DNA of 64,000 bases from Xylocopa sonorina. Lineage: Eukaryota > Arthropoda > Insecta > Hymenoptera > Apidae. Made by a program: the position numbers and the translations under genes. The notes under the pieces are model-generated. The model worked only from the letters and a program-made list of their open reading frames with translations. It did no database searches and was not told the DNA's origin. The first letter of the stretch is position 1. The number at the start of each line of letters is the position of its first letter. Location of the stretch: positions 1-64,000 of the forward strand of contig NW_027490152.1 of assembly GCF_050948175.1 (NCBI RefSeq), in the 5' to 3' direction. This document shows, one piece after another, positions 13,392 through 23,240 of this stretch.

Positions 13392-15470
13392 AACAATAGA
13401 GCTCTAATGCCTCTTAAAGCGCGATATCGCATCTTATTTCTATGTTTCGTGATAAGATATAGTATTCATTGCGAAGTGTCATGAATACCGCGTATACACT
13501 TCAAAAGAATGTAAATGCGATACATCCGTGCTAGGAAATAGCGTTTGCAGATGTCCACGTATCGTAGCAATAGAGTTCTAATGCCTCTTAAATCGCGATA
13601 TCGCATCTTATTTCTATGTTTCGTGATAAGATATAGTATTCATTGCGAAGTGTCATGAATACCGCGTATACACTTCAAAAGAATGTAAATGCGACACATC
13701 CGTGCTAGGAAATAGCGTATGCAGATGTCTACGTGTCGTAACAATAGATGTATAATGTTTCTTAAAACGAGATATCGTATCTCATTTCTATGTTTCGTGA
13801 CAAGATATAATATTCATTGCGAAATGTCATGTATACCTCGTATTCACTTCAAAAGTATGTAAATGCGACACTTCAATGCTAGGAAATAGCGTTTGCAGAT
13901 GTCCACGTATCGTAGCAATAGAGTTCTAATGCCTCTTAAATCGCGATATCGCATCTCATTTCTATGTTTCGTGATAAGATATAATATTCATTGCGAAGTG
14001 TCATGTATACCTCGTATTCACTTCAAAAGAATGTAAATGCGACACTTCCTTGCTAGGAAATAGCGTATGCAGATGTCTACGTGTCGTAACAATAGAGGTA
14101 TAATGTTTCTTAAAACGAGATATCGTATCTCATTTCTATGTTTCGTGACAAGATATAATATTCATTGCGAAATGTCATGTATACCTCGTATTCACTTCAA
14201 AAGTATGTAAATGCGACACTTCAATGCTAGGAAATAGCGTTTGCAGATGTCCACGTATCGTAGCAATAGAGTTCTAATGCCTCTTAAATCGCGATATCGT
14301 ATCTCATTTCTATGTTACGTGACAAGATATAATATTCATTGCGAAATGTCATGTATACCTCGTATTCACTTCAAAAGTATGTAAATGCGACACTTCAATG
14401 CTAGGAAATAGCGTTTGCAGATGTCCACGTATCGTAGCAATAGATTTCTAATGCCCCTTAAATCGCGATATCGCATCTCATTTCTATGTTTCGTGATAAG
14501 ATATAATATTCATTGCGAAGTGTCATGAATACCGCGTATACACTTCAAAAGCATGTAAATGCGACACATCCGTGCTAGGAAATAGCGTATGCAGATTTCT
14601 ACGTGTCGTAACTATAGAGGTCTAATGTTTCTTAAAACGAGATATTGTATCTCATTTCGATGCTTCATCATAAGATGTAATATTCATTGCGATGTGTCAT
14701 GTATACCTCGTATTCACTTCAAAAGAATGTAAATGCGACACTTCCTTGCTAGGAAATAGCGTTTGCAGATGTCCACGTATCGTAACAATAGAGTTCTAAT
14801 GACTCTTAAATCGCGATATCGCATCTCATTTCTATGTTTCGTTATAAGATATAATATTCATTGCGAAGTGTCACGAATACGGCGTATACACTTCAAAAGA
14901 ATGTAAATGCGACACATCCGTGCTAGGAAATAGCGTATGCAGATGTCTACGTGTCGAAACAATAGAGGTCTAATGTTTCTTAAAACGAGATATCGCATCT
15001 CATTTCTGTGTTTCGTGATAAGATATAGTATTCATTGCGTAGTGTCATGTATACCTCGTATTCACTTCAAAAGTATGTAAATGCGACACTTCAATGCTAG
15101 GAAATAGCGTTTGCAGATGTCCACGTATCGTAACAATAGAGCTCTAATGCCTCTTAAACCGCGATATCGCATCTTATTTCTATGTTTCGTGATAAGATAT
15201 AGTATTCATTGCGAAGTGTCATGAATACCGCGTATACACTTCAAAAGAATGTAAATGCGACACTTCCTTGCTAGGAAATAGCGTTTGCAGATGTCCACGT
15301 ATCGTAACAATAGAGTTCTAATGCCTCTTAAACCGCGATATCGCATCTTATTTCTATGTTTCGTGATAAGATATAGTATTCATTGCGAAGTGTCATGAAT
15401 ACCGCGTATACACTTCAAAAGAATGTAAATGCGACACATCCGTGCTAGGAAATAGCGTATGCAGATGTCT
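10813..15470 (+). repeat. 10-monomer HOR (1,740 bp), run 2
   Basis: Largely the second copy of run 1, extended to the right. C-type landmarks fall at 11,179, 12,919 and 14,659, each 1,740 bp apart. The start of the A' pair differs between repeats: AAACCGCG near 11,680 and 15,160, AAAGCGCG near 13,419. The second A' monomer also swaps between AAACCGCG and AAATCGCG forms. Matching fails at about 15,470, where the linker changes from GTGTCGTAAC to GTGTCGAAAC and a D monomer takes the place of a B monomer. About 2.7 copies. Confidence 0.82.
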
Positions 15471-17100
15471 ACGTGTCGAAACAATAGAGGTCTAATGTTT
15501 CTTAAAACGAGATATCGCATCTCATTTCTGTGTTTCGTGATAAGATATAGTATTCATTGCGTAGTGTCATGTATACCTCGTATTCACTTCAAAAGTATGT
15601 AAATGCGACACTTCAATGCTAGGAAATAGCGTTTGCAGATGTCCACGTATCGTAGCAATAGAGTTCTAATGCCTCTTAAATCGCGATATCGTATCTCATT
15701 TCTATGTTTCGTGACAAGATATAATATTCATTGCGAAATGTCATGTATACCTCGTATTCACTTCAAAAGTATGTAAGTGCGACACTTCAATGCTAGGAAA
15801 TAGCGTTTGCAGATGTCCACGTATCGTAGCAATAGAGTTCTAATGCCTCTTAAATCGCGATATCGCATCTCATTTCTATGTTTCGTGATAAGATATAATA
15901 TTCATTGCGAAGTGTCATGAATACCGCGTATACACTTCAAAAGCATGTAAATGCGACACATCCGTGCTAGGAAATAGCGTATGCAGATTTCTACGTGTCG
16001 TAACAATAGAGGTCTAATGTTTCTTAAAACGAGATATTGTATCTCATTTCGATGCTTCATCATAAGATGTAATATTCATTGCGATGTGTCATGTATACCT
16101 CGTATTCACTTCAAAAGAATGTAAATGCGACACTTCCTTGCTAGGAAATAGCGTTTGCAGATGTCCACGTATCGTAACAATAGAGTTCTAATGACTCTTA
16201 AATCGCGATATCGCATCTCATTTCTATGTTTCGTGATAAGATATAATATTCATTGCGAAGTGTCATGAATACCGCGTATACACTTCAAAAGCATGTAAAT
16301 GCGACACATCCGTGCTAGGAAATAGCGTATGCAGATTTCTACGTGTCGTAACAATAGAGGTCTAATGTTTCTTAAAACGAGATATTGTATCTCATTTCGA
16401 TGCTTCATCATAAGATGTAATATTCATTGCGATGTGTCATGTATACCTCGTATTCACTTCAAAAGAATGTAAATGCGACACTTCCTTGCTAGGAAATAGC
16501 GTTTGCAGATGTCCACGTATCGTAACAATAGAGTTCTAATGACTCTTAAATCGCGATATCGCATCTTATTTCTATGTTTCGTGATAAGATATAGTATTCA
16601 TTGCGAAGTGTCATGAATACCGCGTATACACTTCAAAAGAATGTAAATGCGACACATCCGTGCTAGGAAATAGCGTTTGCAGATGTCCACGTATCGTAGC
16701 AATAGAGTTCTAATGCCTCTTAAATCGCGATATCGCATCTTATTTCTATGTTTCGTGATAAGATATAGTATTCATTGCGAAGTGTCATGAATACCGCGTA
16801 TACACTTCAAAAGAATGTAAATGCGACACATCCGTGCTAGGAAATAGCGTATGCAGATGTCTACGTGTCGTAACAATAGAGGTATAATGTTTCTTAAAAC
16901 GAGATATCGTATCTCATTTCTATGTTTCGTGACAAGATATAATATTCATTGCGAAATGTCATGTATACCTCGTATTCACTTCAAAAGTATGTAAATGCGA
17001 CACTTCAATGCTAGGAAATAGCGTTTGCAGATGTCCACGTATCGTAGCAATAGAGTTCTAATGCCTCTTAAATCGCGATATCGCATCTCATTTCTATGTT
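15471..17100 (+). repeat. Mixed stretch shared with 21,835-23,369
   Basis: The 10-mer order breaks down here. Two C-type monomers sit only 348 bp apart (16,051 and 16,399), each preceded by the AGATTTCTACG linker, so an A-C pair has been duplicated. About 15,571-17,105 matches 21,835-23,369 at an offset of 6,264 bp (36 x 174), including the private GTAAGTGCGACACTTC at 15,774 and 22,038. The match ends near 17,105, where TAGTATT with GCGTAG meets TAATATT with GCGAAG. This is a dispersed, not adjacent, duplication of about 1.5 kb. Confidence 0.75.
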
Positions 17101-17220
17101 TCGTGATAAGATATAGTATTCATTGCGTAGTGTCATGTATACCTCGTATTCACTTCAAAAGTATGTAAATGCGACACTTCAATGCTAGGAAATAGCGTTT
17201 GCAGATGTCCACGTATCGTA

Positions 17221-17394
17221 ACAATAGAGCTCTAATGCCTCTTAAAGCGCGATATCGCATCTTATTTCTATGTTTCGTGATAAGATATAGTATTCATTGC
17301 GAAGTGTCATGAATACCGCGTATACACTTCAAAAGAATGTAAATGCGACACATCCGTGCTAGGAAATAGCGTTTGCAGATGTCCACGTATCGTA
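17221..17394 (+). repeat. Exemplar monomer, class A'
   Basis: Class A front with GAGCTCTAATG and the private AAAGCGCG, then CATCTTATT and TAGTATT in the body, and the GAATACCGCGTATAC allele in the hairpin region. The AAAGCGCG form marks seven places I could list: 5,763, 10,461, 13,419, 17,247, 18,987, 20,727 and 24,555, plus 26,121. It is usually followed by a second A' monomer, so the strict A/B alternation is broken at the start of each 10-mer. Confidence 0.85.
17301..17330. other. Nested inverted repeat in A'/A monomers (exemplar)
   Basis: Outer arms GAAGTGT and ACACTTC are exact reverse complements, 16 bases apart. Inside lies ATAC-CGC-GTAT, a second inverted repeat abutting the right outer arm and separated from the left arm by CATGA. 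Together they could form an 11 bp hairpin with a five-base bulge. Monomers with the other allele keep the inner pair as ATAC-CTC-GTAT and, when GAAGTG is present, six-base outer arms GAAGTG and CACTTC. Class B has GAAATG and loses one outer pair. Confidence 0.85.
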
Positions 17395-17568
17395 GCAATA
17401 GAGTTCTAATGCCTCTTAAATCGCGATATCGCATCTTATTTCTATGTTTCGTGATAAGATATAGTATTCATTGCGAAGTGTCATGAATACCGCGTATACA
17501 CTTCAAAAGAATGTAAATGCGACACATCCGTGCTAGGAAATAGCGTATGCAGATGTCTACGTGTCGTA

Positions 17569-17742
17569 ACAATAGAGGTATAATGTTTCTTAAAACGAGA
17601 TATCGTATCTCATTTCTATGTTTCGTGACAAGATATAATATTCATTGCGAAATGTCATGTATACCTCGTATTCACTTCAAAAGTATGTAAATGCGACACT
17701 TCAATGCTAGGAAATAGCGTTTGCAGATGTCCACGTATCGTA
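17569..17742 (+). repeat. Exemplar monomer, class B
   Basis: Front GAGGTATAATG then TTTCTTAAAACGAG, body with GTGACAAG, GCGAAATG, AAGTATG and CTTCAATGC, and rear linker GTTTGCAG with CCACGTATCG. Compared base by base with the next monomer (class A) it differs at monomer positions 1, 10, 12, 18, 19, 27, 30, 38, 61, 84, 116, 135, 136, 153, 164 and 169, so about 91% identity. Confidence 0.87.
17597..17611. other. Class B dyad GAGATA-TCG-TATCTC (exemplar)
   Basis: Six-base arms GAGATA and TATCTC are exact reverse complements around a three-base centre. In class C the centre changes to TTG while both arms stay intact. In class D one arm base changes (CATCTC). Near 46,380, 49,686, 56,298, 57,690 and 60,300 the arm reads TATATC. 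Confidence 0.9.
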
Positions 17743-17916
17743 GCAATAGAGTTCTAATGCCTCTTAAATCGCGATATCGCATCTCATTTCTATGTTTCGT
17801 GATAAGATATAATATTCATTGCGAAGTGTCATGTATACCTCGTATTCACTTCAAAAGAATGTAAATGCGACACTTCCTTGCTAGGAAATAGCGTATGCAG
17901 ATGTCTACGTGTCGTA
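17743..17916 (+). repeat. Exemplar monomer, class A
   Basis: Front GAGTTCTAATGCCTCTTAAA then TCGCG, body with GTGATAAG, GCGAAGTG, AAGAATG and CTTCCTTGC, rear linker GTATGCAG with CTACGTGTCG. It carries the perfect palindrome GCGATATCGC. With class B it forms the 348 bp dimer repeated back to back in places, for example 31,561-32,600 and 36,090-37,480. Confidence 0.87.
17771..17780. other. Class A palindrome GCGATATCGC (exemplar)
   Basis: A perfect 10 bp palindrome containing GATATC, in every intact A, A' and F monomer. Only scattered copies are altered, such as GCGAAATCGC at 50,544, 53,154 and 55,416. It sits at the same monomer position as the longer dyad of class B. A protein-binding or cruciform role is possible but not shown by sequence. 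Confidence 0.9.
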
Positions 17917-18090
17917 ACAATAGAGGTATAATGTTTCTTAAAACGAGATATCGTATCTCATTTCTATGTTTCGTGACAAGATATAATATTCATTGCGAAA
18001 TGTCATGTATACCTCGTATTCACTTCAAAAGTATGTAAATGCGACACTTCAATGCTAGGAAATAGCGTTTGCAGATGTCCACGTATCGTA

Positions 18091-18264
18091 GCAATAGAGT
18101 TCTAATGCCTCTTAAATCGCGATATCGTATCTCATTTCTATGTTTCGTGACAAGATATAATATTCATTGCGAAATGTCATGTATACCTCGTATTCACTTC
18201 AAAAGTATGTAAATGCGACACTTCAATGCTAGGAAATAGCGTTTGCAGATGTCCACGTATCGTA
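18091..18264 (+). repeat. Exemplar monomer, class E: A-front/B-rear chimera
   Basis: At the 16 sites separating A from B, the first seven (monomer positions 1-30) carry the A base and the remaining nine (38-169) carry the B base. The switch therefore lies in positions 31-37, the seven shared bases GATATCG at the centre of the dyad element. E occurs once per 10-mer and is the monomer missing from the 9-mer HOR at 24,000-27,200. Confidence 0.88.
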
Positions 18265-18438
18265 GCAATAGAGTTCTAATGCCCCTTAAATCGCGATATC
18301 GCATCTCATTTCTATGTTTCGTGATAAGATATAATATTCATTGCGAAGTGTCATGAATACCGCGTATACACTTCAAAAGCATGTAAATGCGACACATCCG
18401 TGCTAGGAAATAGCGTATGCAGATTTCTACGTGTCGTA

Positions 18439-18612
18439 ACAATAGAGGTCTAATGTTTCTTAAAACGAGATATTGTATCTCATTTCGATGCTTCATCATA
18501 AGATGTAATATTCATTGCGATGTGTCATGTATACCTCGTATTCACTTCAAAAGAATGTAAATGCGACACTTCCTTGCTAGGAAATAGCGTTTGCAGATGT
18601 CCACGTATCGTA
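18439..18612 (+). repeat. Exemplar monomer, class C
   Basis: B-like front, then GAGATATTGTATCTC, and a cluster of substitutions giving TTTCGATGCTTCATCATAAG followed by ATGTAATATTC and GCGATGTG. I located 56 C-type monomers (first diagnostic G at 390, 1,086, 3,349 and on to 62,745). All their spacings are whole monomers except where the 1,451 insertion or the two 56 bp losses intervene. A later sub-form has GACGCTTC (for example 40,299, 44,823, 48,651). Another, C', has CATAAAATG and CCGCGTATACTCTTC (29,685, 31,251, 33,339, 35,775). Confidence 0.88.
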
Positions 18613-18786
18613 ACAATAGAGTTCTAATGACTCTTAAATCGCGATATCGCATCTCATTTCTATGTTTCGTTATAAGATATAATATTCATTGCGAAGTGTC
18701 ACGAATACGGCGTATACACTTCAAAAGAATGTAAATGCGACACATCCGTGCTAGGAAATAGCGTATGCAGATGTCTACGTGTCGAA
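18613..18786 (+). repeat. Exemplar monomer, class F
   Basis: A-class front, here with AATGACTCTTAAATC, then GTTTCGTTATAAG and TCACGAATACGGCG. It follows C and precedes D in the 10-mer. Later relatives have ACGAATACCGCG or ACGAATACCGTG. A more distant form reads GTTATAACATATACTATTC at 46,571, 49,877, 57,881 and 60,491. Confidence 0.82.
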
Positions 18787-18960
18787 ACAATAGAGGTCTA
18801 ATGTTTCTTAAAACGAGATATCGCATCTCATTTCTGTGTTTCGTGATAAGATATAGTATTCATTGCGTAGTGTCATGTATACCTCGTATTCACTTCAAAA
18901 GTATGTAAATGCGACACTTCAATGCTAGGAAATAGCGTTTGCAGATGTCCACGTATCGTA
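18787..18960 (+). repeat. Exemplar monomer, class D: B-front/A-middle/B-rear chimera
   Basis: The front carries B bases (positions 1, 10, 18, 19, 27, 30), positions 38, 61 and 84 carry A bases, and from 116 on it is B again. The first switch is in the same seven-base GATATCG interval as in class E but in the opposite direction. Private bases are TCTGTGTTTCG, TAGTATTC and GCGTAGTG. It recurs wherever F does, forming an F-D pair. Confidence 0.85.
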
Positions 18961-21165
18961 ACAATAGAGCTCTAATGCCTCTTAAAGCGCGATATCGCAT
19001 CTTATTTCTATGTTTCGTGATAAGATATAGTATTCATTGCGAAGTGTCATGAATACCGCGTATACACTTCAAAAGAATGTAAATGCGATACATCCGTGCT
19101 AGGAAATAGCGTTTGCAGATGTCCACGTATCGTAGCAATAGAGTTCTAATGCCTCTTAAATCGCGATATCGCATCTTATTTCTATGTTTCGTGATAAGAT
19201 ATAGTATTCATTGCGAAGTGTCATGAATACCGCGTATACACTTCAAAAGAATGTAAATGCGACACATCCGTGCTAGGAAATAGCGTATGCAGATGTCTAC
19301 GTGTCGTAACAATAGAGGTATAATGTTTCTTAAAACGAGATATCGTATCTCATTTCTATGTTTCGTGACAAGACATAATATTCATTGCGAAATGTCATGT
19401 ATACCTCGTATTCACTTCAAAAGTATGTAAATGCGACACTTCAATGCTAGGAAATAGCGTTTGCAGATGTCCACGTATCGTAGCAATAGAGTTCTAATGC
19501 CTCTTAAATCGCGATATCGCATCTCATTTCTATGTTTCGTGATAAGATATAATATTCATTGCGAAGTGTCATGTATACCTCGTATTCACTTCAAAAGAAT
19601 GTAAATGCGACACTTCCTTGCTAGGAAATAGCGTATGCAGATGTCTACGTGTCGTAACAATAGAGGTATAATGTTTCTTAAAACGAGATATCGTATCTCA
19701 TTTCTATGTTTCGTGACAAGATATAATATTCATTGCGAAATGTCATGTATACCTCGTATTCACTTCAAAAGTATGTAAATGCGACACTTCAATGCTAGGA
19801 AATAGCGTTTGCAGATGTCCACGTATCGTAGCAATAGAGTTCTAATGCCTCTTAAATCGCGATATCGTATCTCATTTCTATGTTTCGTGACAAGATATAA
19901 TATTCATTGCGAAATGTCATGTATACCTCGTATTCACTTCAAAAGTATGTAAATGCGACACTTCAATGCTAGGAAATAGCGTTTGCAGATGTCCACGTAT
20001 CGTAGCAATAGAGTTCTAATGCCCCTTAAATCGCGATATCGCATCTCATTTCTATGTTTCGTGATAAGATATAATATTCATTGCGAAGTGTCATGAATAC
20101 CGCGTATACACTTCAAAAGCATGTAAATGCGACACATCCGTGCTAGGAAATAGCGTATGCAGATTTCTACGTGTCGTAACAATAGAGGTCTAATGTTTCT
20201 TAAAACGAGATATTGTATCTCATTTCGATGCTTCATCATAAGATGTAATATTCATTGCGATGTGTCATGTATACCTCGTATTCACTTCAAAAGAATGTAA
20301 ATGCGACACTTCCTTGCTAGGAAATAGCGTTTGCAGATGTCCACGTATCGTAACAATAGAGTTCTAATGACTCTTAAATCGCGATATCGCATCTCATTTC
20401 TATGTTTCGTTATAAGATATAATATTCATTGCGAAGTGTCACGAATACGGCGTATACACTTCAAAAGAATGTAAATGCGACACATCCGTGCTAGGAAATA
20501 GCGTATGCAGATGTCTACGTGTCGAAACAATAGAGGTCTAATGTTTCTTAAAACGAGATATCGCATCTCATTTCTGTGTTTCGTGATAAGATATAGTATT
20601 CATTGCGTAGTGTCATGTATACCTCGTATTCACTTCAAAAGTATGTAAATGCGACACTTCAATGCTAGGAAATAGCGTTTGCAGATGTCCACGTATCGTA
20701 ACAATAGAGCTCTAATGCCTCTTAAAGCGCGATATCGCATCTTATTTCTATGTTTCGTGATAAGATATAGTATTCATTGCGAAGTGTCATGAATACCGCG
20801 TATACACTTCAAAAGAATGTAAATGCGACACATCCGTGCTAGGAAATAGCGTTTGCAGATGTCCACGTATCGTAGCAATAGAGTTCTAATGCCTCTTAAA
20901 TCGCGATATCGCATCTTATTTCTATGTTTCGTGATAAGATATAGTATTCATTGCGAAGTGTCATGAATACCGCGTATACACTTCAAAAGAATGTAAATGC
21001 GACACATCCGTGCTAGGAAATAGCGTATGCAGATGTCTACGTGTCGTAACAATAGAGGTATAATGTTTCTTAAAACGAGATATCGTATCTCATTTCTATG
21101 TTTCGTGACAAGATATAATATTCATTGCGAAATGTCATGTATACCTCGTATTCACTTCAAAAGCA

Positions 21166-23240
21166 TGTAAATGCGACACATCCGTGCTAGGAAATAGCGT
21201 ATGCAGATTTCTACGTGTCGTAACAATAGAGGTCTAATGTTTCTTAAAACGAGATATTGTATCTCATTTCGATGCTTCATCATAAGATGTAATATTCATT
21301 GCGATGTGTCATGTATACCTCGTATTCACTTCAAAAGAATGTAAATGCGACACTTCCTTGCTAGGAAATAGCGTTTGCAGATGTCCACGTATCGTAACAA
21401 TAGAGTTCTAATGACTCTTAAATCGCGATATCGCATCTCATTTCTATGTTTCGTGATAAGATATAATATTCATTGCGAAGTGTCATGAATACCGCGTATA
21501 CACTTCAAAAGCATGTAAATGCGACACATCCGTGCTAGGAAATAGCGTATGCAGATTTCTACGTGTCGTAACAATAGAGGTCTAATGTTTCTTAAAACGA
21601 GATATTGTATCTCATTTCGATGCTTCATCATAAGATATAATATTCATTGCGAAGTGTCATGTATACCTCGTATTCACTTCAAAAGAATGTAAATGCGACA
21701 CTTCCTTGCTAGGAAATAGCGTATGCAGATGTCTACGTGTCGTAACAATAGAGGTATAATGTTTCTTAAAACGAGATATCGTATCTCATTTCTATGTTTC
21801 GTGACAAGATATAATATTCATTGCGAAATGTCATGTATACCTCGTATTCACTTCAAAAGTATGTAAATGCGACACTTCAATGCTAGGAAATAGCGTTTGC
21901 AGATGTCCACGTATCGTAGCAATAGAGTTCTAATGCCTCTTAAATCGCGATATCGTATCTCATTTCTATGTTTCGTGACAAGATATAATATTCATTGCGA
22001 AATGTCATGTATACCTCGTATTCACTTCAAAAGTATGTAAGTGCGACACTTCAATGCTAGGAAATAGCGTTTGCAGATGTCCACGTATCGTAGCAATAGA
22101 GTTCTAATGCCTCTTAAATCGCGATATCGCATCTCATTTCTATGTTTCGTGATAAGATATAATATTCATTGCGAAGTGTCATGAATACCGCGTATACACT
22201 TCAAAAGCATGTAAATGCGACACATCCGTGCTAGGAAATAGCGTATGCAGATTTCTACGTGTCGTAACAATAGAGGTCTAATGTTTCTTAAAACGAGATA
22301 TTGTATCTCATTTCGATGCTTCATCATAAGATGTAATATTCATTGCGATGTGTCATGTATACCTCGTATTCACTTCAAAAGAATGTAAATGCGACACTTC
22401 CTTGCTAGGAAATAGCGTTTGCAGATGTCCACGTATCGTAACAATAGAGTTCTAATGACTCTTAAATCGCGATATCGCATCTCATTTCTATGTTTCGTGA
22501 TAAGATATAATATTCATTGCGAAGTGTCATGAATACCGCGTATACACTTCAAAAGCATGTAAATGCGACACATCCGTGCTAGGAAATAGCGTATGCAGAT
22601 TTCTACGTGTCGTAACAATAGCGGTCTAATGTTTCTTAAAACGAGATATTGTATCTCATTTCGATGCTTCATCATAAGATGTAATATTCATTGCGATGTG
22701 TCATGTATACCTCGTATTCACTTCAAAAGAATGTAAATGCGACACTTCCTTGCTAGGAAATAGCGTTTGCAGATGTCCACGTATCGTAACAATAGAGTTC
22801 TAATGACTCTTAAATCGCGATATCGCATCTTATTTCTATGTTTCGTGATAAGATATAGTATTCATTGCGAAGTGTCATGAATACCGCGTATACACTTCAA
22901 AAGAATGTAAATGCGACACATCCGTGCTAGGAAATAGCGTTTGCAGATGTCCACGTATCGTAGCAATAGAGTTCTAATGCCTCTTAAATCGCGATATCGC
23001 ATCTTATTTCTATGTTTCGTGATAAGATATAGTATTCATTGCGAAGTGTCATGAATACCGCGTATACACTTCAAAAGAATGTAAATGCGACACATCCGTG
23101 CTAGGAAATAGCGTATGCAGATGTCTACGTGTCGTAACAATAGAGGTATAATGTTTCTTAAAACGAGATATCGTATCTCATTTCTATGTTTCGTGACAAG
23201 ATATAATATTCATTGCGAAATGTCATGTATACCTCGTATT
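21166..23240 (+). repeat. Mixed stretch with duplicated A-C pairs
   Basis: C-type monomers at 21,271, 21,619, 22,315 and 22,663 come in pairs 348 bp apart, so the A (AAGCATG, AGATTTCTACG)-C unit has been doubled twice. The monomer at 21,619 switches part-way from C to an A body (CATAAGATATAATATTC). The part 21,835-23,369 duplicates 15,571-17,105. Isolated changes include AATAGCGGTC at 22,618. Confidence 0.75.

Larger units (their letters stand above)
17101..21165 (+). repeat. 10-monomer HOR (1,740 bp), run 3, clearest copy
   Basis: The sequence repeats at exactly 1,740 bp: 17,221, 18,961 and 20,701 begin identical stretches, and GCGCGATATC sits at 17,247, 18,987 and 20,727. Monomer order from 17,221 is A' (AAAGCGCG), A', B, A, B, E, A (with CCCCTTAAATC), C, F, D. 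I saw few differences between copies, for example GCGATACATCC at 19,086 against GCGACACATCC and AGACATAATA near 19,371. About 2.3 copies are present. The run ends at about 21,165, where a B monomer changes in mid-body to the AAGCATG form normally found in the A monomer before C. This looks like an in-register crossover that removed several monomers. Confidence 0.87.

Noticed and set aside
17641..17665. TATA-like words (AGATATAATATTC) as promoters in each monomer
   Set aside because: The satellite is AT-rich and such words arise by chance. No initiator, transcript or downstream gene supports promoter function.
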